NCBI GenBank assembly: GCA_945869955.1
Contig: CAMBQP010000004.1
Location: 1 to 64,000, forward strand
Length of the DNA: 64,000 nucleotides
Direction of reading: 5' to 3'
DNA from: Schlesneria paludicola DSM 18645
Lineage (GTDB): Bacteria > Planctomycetota > Planctomycetia > Planctomycetales > Planctomycetaceae
In this document: in pieces, positions 25,874 to 34,392 of the stretch
How the letters are laid out: the number at the start of each line of letters is the position of its first letter
How positions within the stretch are numbered: the stretch's first letter is position 1
Translations under genes and position numbers: made by a program
The notes under the pieces: generated by a model
What the model saw: the letters and a program-made list of their open reading frames with translations, nothing else
Databases searched by the model: none
What the model was told of the DNA's origin: nothing

Positions 25874-26992
25874 CTAACCCGCTGCGCGATGAGCAATCGG
25901 AGCCTCTGTCGCAGAGAGGATTGTCCCCGCGATGGCCTCCTTGAGTTTCTCCATTTCCGCAGCCATGGTCGCAACCTGTTTCTCCAGATCTCGCAGCTGG
26001 TCTTTCATGTCGGGAAGCCGGCGCATCGAGACTAGCAGGCGTTTTTGATCGAGCTCATGAGTTGCGGGAGCCCCGAGCCATGTTTCTCCGGCAGGGACAT
26101 CCTTGAGCACCCCTGATTTGGCTCCGACGGTGCATCCGGTGTGGAGTTGCGCATGGTCACGAATACCGGTCTGGCCCCCCAAGCGAACATAGTCACCGGA
26201 TCGACACGATCCGGCCATGCCGACTTGTGAGGCAAAAACATTATGGCGACCGACTTCACAGTTGTGACCGATCATCACAAGGTTGTCGAGTTTGGTCCCT
26301 TCCCCCACGATGGTTGGTCCGATGGCTCCACGGTCGACGGTGGTACAGGCCCCGATTTCCACGTCATCGTGAATCTGGACGGTCCCGAGTTGTGGGATTT
26401 TTTCGAAGCGACCCGCCGCAAAGCGGTAGCCAAATCCATCGGCACCAATCACCGCTCCGCTATGAATGATGACCCGGCTGCCAATGACCACATCGTGGTA
26501 GAGCACAACATTTGCGTGCAACGTCGTAGAGTCTGCAATTTGACATCCTGCTCCGACCACGACTCCGGGATGGAGATCACAATCTGAGCCAATCACGACG
26601 TCGGCGCCGATGAACACTCCCGGTGCAACATAGCAATTCGGACCGAGTTTCGCGGTGGAATCCACATGGGCCTGTGATGAGATTCCTCGCTCGGGACGGG
26701 GGCGAATCGTGCGGAACAGCGGTAAAACCGTCTGAAAGGCGAGCTGGGCATCTGCGACAATGATCAGCGAAAAGCGGGCAGGATCCGGAATCAACAACGC
26801 GATCTTGGCATCCAGGATCACTGCGCCGGCGCGACATTCGTTTAATCGACTGACCTGTGCGCTGTTCATCACAAACGTGACCGCCGACGGACTCGCGGTT
26901 TCAATCGCTGCCGCATCGTCAATCAGACGCAAGTGATCTCCACGAATGGTTCCGTTGACCCGAGCAGCTAATGTTTCCACCGATTCTGTCAC
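25874..26992 (-). CDS. lpxD: UDP-3-O-acylglucosamine N-acyltransferase LpxD
   Basis: A 372-residue left-handed beta-helix acyltransferase that adds the second acyl chain in lipid A assembly. The N-terminal domain (residues about 1-100) is followed by hexapeptide repeats (GVFIGADVVIGSDCDLHPGV and on to about 320). VMIGHNCEVGRHN contains the catalytic-type His. The C-terminal KDQLRDLEKQVATMAAEMEK is a coiled coil that trimerises LpxD. GTG 26992 was chosen because AAAGGA lies 8 bases upstream and the family opening follows; the frame is open to 27037. It is first of an lpxD-lpxI transcription unit; lpxA, fabZ and lpxC are not in the window. Confidence 0.94.
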   Translation of the reverse strand: MTESVETLAARVNGTIRGDHLRLIDDAAAIETASPSAVTFVMNSAQVSRLNECRAGAVILDAKIALLIPDPARFSLIIVADAQLAFQTVLPLFRTIRPRPERGISSQAHVDSTAKLGPNCYVAPGVFIGADVVIGSDCDLHPGVVVGAGCQIADSTTLHANVVLYHDVVIGSRVIIHSGAVIGADGFGYRFAAGRFEKIPQLGTVQIHDDVEIGACTTVDRGAIGPTIVGEGTKLDNLVMIGHNCEVGRHNVFASQVGMAGSCRSGDYVRLGGQTGIRDHAQLHTGCTVGAKSGVLKDVPAGETWLGAPATHELDQKRLLVSMRRLPDMKDQLRDLEKQVATMAAEMEKLKEAIAGTILSATEAPIAHRAAG

Positions 26993-27272
26993 GCAGCATC
27001 CTTTCCACGGAAGTTCTTGTTGGACACAACCCTTCACGATTGCCTCATTCCGTTTTGTATCTCAAATTCGTCAATTTGGGCAAGAGAGATCCTCGACTGG
27101 CGATTTTCACGGAAATCGGCTACTTCTACGTACTCTAAGAGAGACGGGCTCGTGACAAGCGAGCTGGTCGGCACGTTGTGTGCAAGAGATTGGCAGATTG
27201 GCAGGATGACTTGTCGAGGCAGCCCCCTTTTCAGCAGGTGGCAACGACCTGTTCGAGAAAGGAATAAAAACC

Positions 27273-27644
27273 ATGGCGGTTAGAGGTATTCGCGGTGCCA
27301 CCAGCGTCGAACTGAACGTGGCAGAAGAAGTGCTGGCGGCGACACGTGAATTGCTGATTGAATTACTCAAGGCCAACCAGATCGAGGAATTCGATGAAAT
27401 CGTTTCGGCGATTTTCACCACGTCACCCGACCTGACTTCGACGTTCCCAGCCGAGGCGGCTCGGGCAATCGGAATGAAGCAGGTGCCGCTGCTGTGTGCC
27501 TCAGAGATTGCCGTCCCCAGCAGCCTTCCGCGGTGTATTCGCGTGCTGCTGCATGTGAATACTGAGAAGAAGCAGTCGGAAATTGTCCACGTGTATCTGC
27601 GTGAGGCCAAACGCCTGCGTCCCGACATGGTGAGTGCTCAGTAG
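27273..27644 (+). CDS. aroH: Chorismate mutase, AroH class
   Basis: A 123-residue enzyme converting chorismate to prephenate for Phe and Tyr synthesis. It has the AroH trimer fold signature: [20 protein letters not shown] with the active-site Arg near the start, the helix following it, and [20 protein letters not shown] followed by [13 protein letters not shown], the family C-terminus with its Tyr and Arg. Length is typical. AAAGGA precedes the ATG. It is divergent from lpxD and stands alone. Confidence 0.95.
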   Translation: MAVRGIRGATSVELNVAEEVLAATRELLIELLKANQIEEFDEIVSAIFTTSPDLTSTFPAEAARAIGMKQVPLLCASEIAVPSSLPRCIRVLLHVNTEKKQSEIVHVYLREAKRLRPDMVSAQ

Positions 27645-27732
27645 GCGCTTCGAGCCGTGGTCGCTGTAACGATCACGAATCACAGGCGGATTCAGGGGTG
27701 ATTTCCCTTTTCCGCACCGACATCACGATTTG

Positions 27733-27748
27733 CCGGTGCGCCGGTGCG
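27733..27748. repeat. Tandem duplication, 8 bp x 2
   Basis: CCGGTGCG twice in a row, between the convergent aroH and eboE genes. Confidence 0.7.
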
Positions 27749-27788
27749 AGTGAGAGATCCTGGTTTTTCCACGACCTTGCTGACCAAC

Positions 27789-28952
27789 TTACTGTCCGAG
27801 CAGCGATTTGGTTGCCAGCAGTTCTTTCGTGAAGCCCTCGACGATATTGGGACTTCCCCCACCGGGCAAAACCTCCCAAGTGTATGTCTCGACCTCCAGA
27901 TGCGGGGCGTAGTCGAGTTCGGGAATGACCGCCAATCCCCGTTTTAATTCTCCGCGTGTGGTACCCAGTGGCCCCAATTGCTCGGCATCAACAGGGACAT
28001 GAAAGTGGACTCGCCACATCGACGCCTCTCGAAAGTCAGCGGCAGGGGACGATGTCAGTGGCTCATTCAGATCGACCTGCTTGATGATGCGGCCATCGGC
28101 AGATCGGGCAAACGTCTGATGCAAATAGCGTGGTTCGACATAACGGGCCAGTGCTGCGAGTCCCTCGGGATGCTGTCCTGGATTGGGCAGTTCGATGGCA
28201 CAGGTGATATGGACCTTGTTAATTCGAATCTCGGCGGCTGCCAGTGACCGTATCGAAGCGGCCACGTCTTCAAATTCGACCGCCTGATGGCAAATGTCGT
28301 AACAGACACCGAGATAAGTCTGCACGAGTTCCAAGGCATTGGCATCGGCCGCGCGTGTTCGCAGCCGTGAGAAAAACTGCACGGTTTCGTCGGTCGTCTC
28401 GAGGACACAAAACGGCTCGGGTTCAATGGCCAGTCGAATCAGCCGCCCTGTTTCATTCCGCAGGCGATCTAATCCCCGAGCCAGTTCGATCAGCTGATTC
28501 GCACACCGGTCGGCAAAGTCGAGAGGTTGTTCAAAGGGCTTGAATCCTAATGGAACCGTAGAAATACTCCCTTCAGTCCCTGCGGGAAGCAGTGTGGCGA
28601 GCAGCCGTGCACACCCCAGCGTGTAGTCGAGTCGATTGGGTTGGGTCCAATCGGGCAGATAGACATTCTCTTTAACGCGTGCCGAATGAAAATCGCCATA
28701 GGGAAACGCGTTCAGGGTATAGCAACTCAGGCCGCGCTGGTGGAAGCGTTCTGCAAATCGAGTGATCCCGTCGGGTGTTTGCATCAGTTCTCGGATGACT
28801 CCTGCCGCCAGCCATAAACCTGCGGACAGCTCGCTGCCGTAGCGACTTTTGATCGGTAATGTATACCGATCAAGACCCTCTTCGACTTCCGCGACCGTTC
28901 GCCCAGGATGAACGTTGGTGCAATAGCTGAGTGGCAAGGAACTGATGGTCAT
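27789..28952 (-). CDS. eboE: EboE-type TIM-barrel protein
   Basis: A 387-residue xylose-isomerase-like TIM barrel. LSYCTNVHPGRTVAEVEEGL is the EboE opening, followed by LSCYTLNAFPYGDFHSARVK, IRLAIEPEPFCVLETTDETV, YLGVCYDICHQAVEFED and INKVHITCAIELPNPGQ, which carry the Glu, Asp and His residues expected for a metal site. EboE belongs to the ebo cluster that moves secondary-metabolite precursors to the periplasm in cyanobacteria and others. No other ebo gene is in the window. Two perfect hairpins lie directly upstream. Confidence 0.85.
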   Translation of the reverse strand: MTISSLPLSYCTNVHPGRTVAEVEEGLDRYTLPIKSRYGSELSAGLWLAAGVIRELMQTPDGITRFAERFHQRGLSCYTLNAFPYGDFHSARVKENVYLPDWTQPNRLDYTLGCARLLATLLPAGTEGSISTVPLGFKPFEQPLDFADRCANQLIELARGLDRLRNETGRLIRLAIEPEPFCVLETTDETVQFFSRLRTRAADANALELVQTYLGVCYDICHQAVEFEDVAASIRSLAAAEIRINKVHITCAIELPNPGQHPEGLAALARYVEPRYLHQTFARSADGRIIKQVDLNEPLTSSPAADFREASMWRVHFHVPVDAEQLGPLGTTRGELKRGLAVIPELDYAPHLEVETYTWEVLPGGGSPNIVEGFTKELLATKSLLGQ

Positions 28953-28964
28953 CGAATAGATCCC

Positions 28965-29003
28965 AGCCCGATCTCATCCCGTGGTCAGATCGGGCTTGTT
29001 TTA
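28965..29003. promoter_or_regulatory. Perfect 10-bp hairpin just upstream of eboE
   Basis: AGCCCGATCT (28965-28974) pairs with AGATCGGGCT (28987-28996) across 12 bases. On the plus strand it is followed by TGTTTT, terminator-like, but no plus-strand gene ends here. On the eboE strand it ends 12 bases before the start codon, so it could mask the ribosome site. Confidence 0.65.
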
Positions 29004-29037
29004 ATTATGAAGAAACGTTCCCGGCGGGTCACCAGGG

Positions 29038-29071
29038 CCAGTTGGGTCACCTCTTTGGGTGACCCAACTGG
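29038..29071. terminator. Perfect 14-bp hairpin downstream of the cytochrome b/c gene
   Basis: CCAGTTGGGTCACC (29038-29051) pairs with GGTGACCCAACTGG (29058-29071) around a 6-base loop. It begins about 40 bp after the cytochrome gene stop and may end that operon, though no T run follows. Confidence 0.6.
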
Positions 29072-29112
29072 GTCACAGTGCCAGTCAGTACGCAGTCGTT
29101 GAGAACAGGGGC

Positions 29113-31008
29113 TTACTCTTTACGCTCACCACCCGCCTCGACGTGATTTGACCGGAAATAATCACCTATCATCCAGTCAATCAGCAAGGTGAGCTCTTTC
29201 TGGCTGAGTTTTGCTTCGAAGGGAGGCATGAGATTACGTTCCACACCATAGAACGATTCATGAGCCGGATTCTTCACAAAGTCTTGCAGCCACTGTTTCC
29301 CCGCATAGCCGGTCAGGGTTGGATACCCGGGGCCGGCGCCATCACCGAGCGATTCTGTACCATCAACCGGTTTCATTGCGTGGCAATCCGAGCAGTTCGA
29401 GGTCAGTGTCCCCTGTGCGAGTTTTCCTCCTTTAAAAATTTCGCGTCCTGCTGCGATCAGAGCTGGGTCAAACGGCTGGAGCTCGCGCCGCCCCCCTTGA
29501 GCCGCCAGGAATTCAACCAGTCCCTTTAACGAGTCTGCATTCTCGGGCTGAAGCAACGTGGGTGAGTTGTCTTTCACCCATTCCGCCATTTCACCCGTGA
29601 GGAATTTTTCGCCGTTTTCACCGGCATTTTTCAGCGGAGCAAATGTTTGTGAATAGTTTGTCAAGAGGCTGGTGATCCATGCGCGTGAACCAAACTCTCC
29701 CAGGTCTGCCGCCGTGGCCGGCTCTTCAACCTGAATCTTCTGCCCGTTTTCCTCGATCTCTTTCATCACGATCTGTTCCAGGCCATTATGGCCATTGTGG
29801 CGATGACAGCTCGAACAGTGCCGGGCAAACAATTTAGGTCCTTGAATTCGGGGATCTTCCTTCAGCAGGCTGAGGGCACCCGTGGGGGGAATCCCGAATT
29901 CTTTTGCCAGTTCCGCCGCACGATGGCCCTCAAATTCCGCCGCCTTGACTGCCGCCTGATAGTTTTTGTCGGCACCGTCTTCCTTCAGTGCGATTGCAGT
30001 CAAAAAGGTGGCTCCTGCCAGCAGGGCAAAGGTGAAGGCCACATTGAATCCGTGTCCCAGCTTCCATTTGCCGATGAAAGGCATCAGTGCAATGACACCC
30101 ATGATCGCACCCGGTACATACAGGGCTCCGAACACGAGGCCCAGCTTGTCAACTTCTTCGAACTTTAAAAACCGAAACAGGAACAGGAAGTACCATTCGG
30201 GCCGGGCTGCCGAGTACGCTTCCGAAGCGTCGGCGGGGCCGGTCAGTTCTGCCCCCTTCCAGACGGTGAAAAAGAGAATTGTGGCCAAGACCCCCAGGCA
30301 GGCGACCGCATCCATCAGTACCTGATCTGGCCAGAATGTCCCCGCTGGCTTAGCCTGGTCTGACTTCGAGACGGTGATCCCATGTCGGCGGAAAACATAG
30401 ATATGCAGCGCCAGAAACCCGACCATCAGTGCCGGCAGAATTCCGGCGTGCAGGGCGAAGAAACGGGTCAGAGTGTGATGCCCGTACGAAGTTCCCCCTT
30501 GTGCCAGTTGCTGCAGCTGGGGTCCAATCATCGGTGTCACCCCCACGATATTGGTGGCAACTTTGGTCGCGTAATACCCCTTTTGATCCCAGGGAAGCAG
30601 ATAGCCCGTCAGTGACAGTCCCAGAACGATTTGCATCAGGACGAGTCCAAGCCAGAAGTTGACTTCACGCGGAGCCTTGTAGGCACCCGCGATGATCACC
30701 TGCATAAAATGCAGTCCGAGCAGAATCATCATCGCCTGGGCGGCAAAGTGATGAATCCCACGGACCAGCCAGCCGTAGCTCATCACATTCTGAATGTAAT
30801 AGACGCTTTCCCATGCGGTCAGAGTACTGGGGCTGTAGGCTCCCCACAGAAAGAATCCGGTAATGACCTGGACCATGAAGACAAACGAGAGGGTACTTCC
30901 CCAAACGTATTTCCATTTGGCCCCACCCGGAATCGGTTCATTTAACGTTTCGTGAACCAGGTTTTTGTAGCCGGTTCGATCGTCCAGCCAATTTAGCATT
31001 CCGTTCAT
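29113..31008 (-). CDS. Cytochrome b / di-heme cytochrome c fusion of a bc complex
   Basis: A 631-residue membrane protein. Residues about 1-290 are cytochrome b with two His pairs (RGIHHFAAQAMMILLGLHFM and RFFALHAGILPALMVGFLAL, then H), followed by the Qo-site PEWY in SAARPEWYFLFLFRFLKF, so the b6 and subunit IV parts are in one chain. The remaining third holds two heme c sites, CSSCH and CSDCH. With the Rieske protein encoded just upstream it should pass electrons from quinol to periplasmic acceptors. ATG 31008 overlaps the Rieske stop as ATGA, so translation is coupled. The frame continues upstream, but those residues overlap the Rieske gene. Confidence 0.93.
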   Translation of the reverse strand: MNGMLNWLDDRTGYKNLVHETLNEPIPGGAKWKYVWGSTLSFVFMVQVITGFFLWGAYSPSTLTAWESVYYIQNVMSYGWLVRGIHHFAAQAMMILLGLHFMQVIIAGAYKAPREVNFWLGLVLMQIVLGLSLTGYLLPWDQKGYYATKVATNIVGVTPMIGPQLQQLAQGGTSYGHHTLTRFFALHAGILPALMVGFLALHIYVFRRHGITVSKSDQAKPAGTFWPDQVLMDAVACLGVLATILFFTVWKGAELTGPADASEAYSAARPEWYFLFLFRFLKFEEVDKLGLVFGALYVPGAIMGVIALMPFIGKWKLGHGFNVAFTFALLAGATFLTAIALKEDGADKNYQAAVKAAEFEGHRAAELAKEFGIPPTGALSLLKEDPRIQGPKLFARHCSSCHRHNGHNGLEQIVMKEIEENGQKIQVEEPATAADLGEFGSRAWITSLLTNYSQTFAPLKNAGENGEKFLTGEMAEWVKDNSPTLLQPENADSLKGLVEFLAAQGGRRELQPFDPALIAAGREIFKGGKLAQGTLTSNCSDCHAMKPVDGTESLGDGAGPGYPTLTGYAGKQWLQDFVKNPAHESFYGVERNLMPPFEAKLSQKELTLLIDWMIGDYFRSNHVEAGGERKE

Positions 31009-31574
31009 CCGACCGCTCCCTTCTTCTCCACACCGCATTGAAAGTCCTGATATTTCACCCAGACTTTTCCGTCCGGGTCGGTCTTGGATTCCAGCGTGTC
31101 CAGTTTTCGGGGAGGAATCTTGTTCATGGGCTCGCCATCCAGCTGAAAGGCACTGGCATGACAAGGGCACAAGAATGTGCGGCTCGCTTCCTGATAATCG
31201 ACTTTGCAGCCAAGATGCGGGCACGTATCGTTGAAGGCGATGACCTGATTGCCCGGCATTTTTCGCAGATAGACCGTGCCGATTGATTGATCCTTGAATT
31301 CGTTCCAGGCATCGATTTTATTTGCCCGCAGGACAAAGCGCAGCGGGGTTCCATCATCGGGAAGGTCACTCAGCTGGGTCACGGCCAGGAATCCCTCGGC
31401 GTCCCCCCCCTTGAAACCCGCCCGGCGCCGCAACAGTGGGTCGAGAAAGAATGAAAGCCCCGCGAGCAGAGGTGTCAGACTGATGATGGCACCGATTCCA
31501 ACCGCCCCCAAGACCGCAAGGATTTTGCGTCGGGGAGTCGTTTGGTCGGTCGGTAACGACGAAGAAGGTTCCAC
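31005..31574 (-). CDS. Rieske iron-sulfur protein of a bc complex
   Basis: A 189-residue protein with one N-terminal anchor (KILAVLGAVGIGAIISLTPL and on) and a periplasmic Rieske domain. The [2Fe-2S] ligands are in CPHLGC and CPCHASAF. GTG 31574 is preceded by CGGAG at 9 bases. It is the first gene of a two-gene unit with the cytochrome b/c fusion; both are needed for quinol oxidation. Basic residues before the helix and a Thr-Pro-Arg-Arg stretch resemble a Tat-type signal, as known for Rieske proteins. Confidence 0.94.
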   Translation of the reverse strand: MEPSSSLPTDQTTPRRKILAVLGAVGIGAIISLTPLLAGLSFFLDPLLRRRAGFKGGDAEGFLAVTQLSDLPDDGTPLRFVLRANKIDAWNEFKDQSIGTVYLRKMPGNQVIAFNDTCPHLGCKVDYQEASRTFLCPCHASAFQLDGEPMNKIPPRKLDTLESKTDPDGKVWVKYQDFQCGVEKKGAVG

Positions 31575-31962
31575 GAGCGGGTTCTCCGAACAGGTTTTTT
31601 TAAGTGTGTTTGACGTTGTTTCAAAATCAGTCTGGAAGGCAATCAGGCAAGTTTCTCAGGCGGGCGAGATCCCAATCACAGCACCGAAACGGATTTCGGT
31701 AGCGGAGATCGTGAGACGTACAAGACCATCGACTGACCATCAGGGTCCCAGGAACCAGTCCCGTTCAAAAAGTCTGATGAATCGAGTATTCACAGTTCAT
31801 GGAACATACGATACTGAACAAGCTTTGGTCAAACCAATTCGTAAGAATCCATCCTGCTGACAGCCGGATCTTTTCATCGGAACGCGGATTTCCGCTTTCC
31901 CCAGAACGCGGATTTTGTCGCGATGGGTGCGTAACAACGAGTTTCGTTCGTCATGAGAGCCT
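31575..31962. other. Intergenic region upstream of the Rieske gene
   Basis: About 390 bp; the promoter of the bc operon is expected here. A 12-base word GAACGCGGATTT occurs twice (near 31880 and 31904). No gene is supported. Confidence 0.45.
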
Positions 31963-33255
31963 TCAAGTTGCTGGCGAGGAGAGGGGAGAGTCCTCGGTCG
32001 TGGGCAGAATTCCGGTCGGTTGATCGATGGTGCGAACAACCTTCCTCAAGCGGAGTTGTTGCAAACCAAATATCAGTGAGGCGACAAGACACAGCACCCC
32101 AGAGATCCGGACTGTGGCCGGTGCCCCGATCTGCGCAGCGAGACTCCCCCCGACCAGGCTTCCCAGCGGAGCGACTCCTAGAAACGCCATGGCATACAGG
32201 CTCATCACGCGTCCCCGTTTGTCATCATCCGAAATCGTTTGAATCAGGGTATTGGTGGCAGCCATGTGCAGCATCATGCAAAAACCGGCGACAATCCAGA
32301 TCGGGACCGAAAATTCCAGTCGCGTTGAATACGAGAACGCAATCTGTGCCAGACCGAAAAAGCCCGCCGCCAGGAAAATGATCCGCCCCAATCCCAAAAC
32401 GGTTTTGCGTGCGGCCAAGTAGAGTGCCGCCATCAACGCCCCCACGCCACTCGCACTCATCAACATCCCCTGCGTATGGGCGTTTCCCTGCAAGACATCC
32501 TTGGCAAAGATCGGGATCAAAACTCCAGTTGACATTCCCAGGAAACTGATCACTGTCAGGAAGATCAATAATGTTCTTAACTTTGCGAATCCGAAGGCGT
32601 AAACGAATCCCTCTTGAATTTTCGCGAAGACCTTTCCGGCGGGTGGTTTTACCGGGATTGGCAGATTGCGCATCCCCAACAAGGCCGCCAGAACCGCGAC
32701 GTAGCTCGTGGCATTCAACAAAAAACAGACCGACTCGCCCCAAGTGGTGATGATCATTCCCGCCAGCGAGGGTCCCACCAGTCGTGCACCGTTCACAATC
32801 GAGGAATTGAGTGCGATGGCGTTTCCCAAATGGGCTCGATCGGGAACCATTTCCATCAAAAAGGATTGCCGGATTGGGATGTCAAACGCATTGATCAATC
32901 CCAGAAAGAACCCGAGTCCCACCAGTTTCCAGACGATGTCACTTTCCGAATGAACCACGATCAGGACCAGAATCGCCTGGATCATCGCGAGAAATTGCGT
33001 GACGAGGAGTGCTCGATGCCGATTCCAGCGATCTGCAGCAACGCCTGCGAGTGGCGAGAGCAACAGCATCGGGATCTGGTTCGAGAAGCCAATCAATCCC
33101 AAGAGAAGCGGCGAGGCGGTCAGTCGATAGAGCAGCCACGACATCGCCACCTGTTGCATCCAGGTCCCGATCAGCGAGATCCCTTGCCCCAGCAGAAACA
33201 ATCGATAATTGCGATGCACCAGTGCGCGACCCAACGATTCCAATGCCATCCACAT
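31963..33255 (-). CDS. MFS transporter (MFS_3 / EntS-like exporter)
   Basis: A 430-residue protein with about twelve predicted helices. ALVHRNYRLFLLGQGISLIG at the start and LLLLSPLAGVAADRWNRHRA, carrying the MFS loop 2-3 motif, are typical of the MFS_3 group that includes enterobactin exporter EntS. FFLGLINAFDIPIRQSFLME is another family block. Substrate is unknown; no siderophore or antibiotic gene is adjacent. Start ATG 33255 or 33249; no strong ribosome site is seen and the open frame extends to 33465, but the extra residues are not MFS-like. Confidence 0.9.
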   Translation of the reverse strand: MWMALESLGRALVHRNYRLFLLGQGISLIGTWMQQVAMSWLLYRLTASPLLLGLIGFSNQIPMLLLSPLAGVAADRWNRHRALLVTQFLAMIQAILVLIVVHSESDIVWKLVGLGFFLGLINAFDIPIRQSFLMEMVPDRAHLGNAIALNSSIVNGARLVGPSLAGMIITTWGESVCFLLNATSYVAVLAALLGMRNLPIPVKPPAGKVFAKIQEGFVYAFGFAKLRTLLIFLTVISFLGMSTGVLIPIFAKDVLQGNAHTQGMLMSASGVGALMAALYLAARKTVLGLGRIIFLAAGFFGLAQIAFSYSTRLEFSVPIWIVAGFCMMLHMAATNTLIQTISDDDKRGRVMSLYAMAFLGVAPLGSLVGGSLAAQIGAPATVRISGVLCLVASLIFGLQQLRLRKVVRTIDQPTGILPTTEDSPLSSPAT

Positions 33256-33739
33256 TTGTCCACGAGCAGGATTGTTACGTTCACCACATCCAGTGAAAGC
33301 CGCGTTTGATTGCCGAAACAAAATGCCATTCCGCCAAGCCGTGCCGATTGAGCAATCTATTAAAGCATGTTCCTCGGTTGATTTCCTTACTGCTTTCCGA
33401 CAATCGTGCGCGACAGTAGCGGTTGTCATGAATCTGGGGTGGAAAACCATAATCCGTATTCGCAACGCGATCAGGGGTGGAAGCCGGCTGCCGGATTTGA
33501 ATCGACTGGACGAAAAAATACCATTCCCATTCCGTCAATCTGACGGAAAACCGCTGATTTCAAGGTATTTACGGAATCCCCCTGCTCATCAAAGAGTTTT
33601 CCTGAACACGGTACGGTTACTGCGTTATTGGTTTGAATGATTCGAATCGACGATCCTCGATCCCACATTGGTTCGCTCAGTGAATTGCTCTTGGTAGAGC
33701 TCAGGGCTAGCGTTCCAGCTTTAGAAGGTTCTGACTGTT
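33256..33739. other. Divergent intergenic region
   Basis: Nearly 500 bp before the Cys-rich protein gene. No gene, tRNA or hairpin that I can support. Promoters for both flanking genes are expected here. Confidence 0.4.
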
Positions 33740-34168
33740 ATGAAAAATTTGATGTTATTTTCTGTGCTGGCCGTCATGGGTACGATGCTGTTTTCCGAAG
33801 AAGCCGAGGCACATGGCCGCCGCCGCCGCTGTTGTTGTCGACCCGCCCACGACCATTGTCGGCCCGTCTACGACAATTGTCGACCGACCGTGACGTATTA
33901 TTATGATTCCGCACCAGTCAATACTTGCTGTCAAGCGGCTTGGACTGCGCCAACCGCCTGCTGTCAACCAGCCTGGACCACACGAACCGCTTGTTGTGCA
34001 CCGGCTCCTGTTCCTGTCTGCACTGCGGCTTGTACACCGGTTTACATCTCCAGATCGACGCCGACATGCTGTGTCCCATCCTGTGCCATGATTGAGGTTC
34101 AGGCCAACGATGCCTCCACTTCGAATCGCTCTGGTCGGCAAATGATTCAGGCTGTTGCCCTCCGCTAA
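33740..34168 (+). CDS. Secreted Cys-rich repeat protein of unknown function
   Basis: A 142-residue protein with a clear Sec signal peptide (MKNLMLFSVLAVMGTMLFSE, cleavage after about AEA). The mature part is basic at first (HGRRRRCCCRPAHDHCRPVY) and contains 16 Cys in under 120 residues, many as CC pairs, arranged in degenerate repeats of the type CCQAAWTAPTA / CCQPAWTTRTA / CCAPAP. Such Cys-rich exported proteins are described from planctomycetes, whose cell walls contain disulfide-linked protein; a wall role is an inference. It is convergent with gcvPA. Confidence 0.75.
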   Translation: MKNLMLFSVLAVMGTMLFSEEAEAHGRRRRCCCRPAHDHCRPVYDNCRPTVTYYYDSAPVNTCCQAAWTAPTACCQPAWTTRTACCAPAPVPVCTAACTPVYISRSTPTCCVPSCAMIEVQANDASTSNRSGRQMIQAVALR

Positions 34169-34392
34169 CCGTATCCTGACGGGATCTGGGGGCTGTTGTT
34201 TACGCCCGGCGTGTCAAGCGACGAAAGTCGACTGTGACGCACCGGGCGTGGTTTGTTTCAGGGTGCGAAGTTTGACCGCTCGGGCCTGTGAACTGTCGTG
34301 GTGTCCATCCGTAGCGCAGCATGACATCGGCACTACCGCTTTCCGGCGGGAATTGTGGTGGTTTCCGCGAGCGTACTATTGATACCGGTTCG

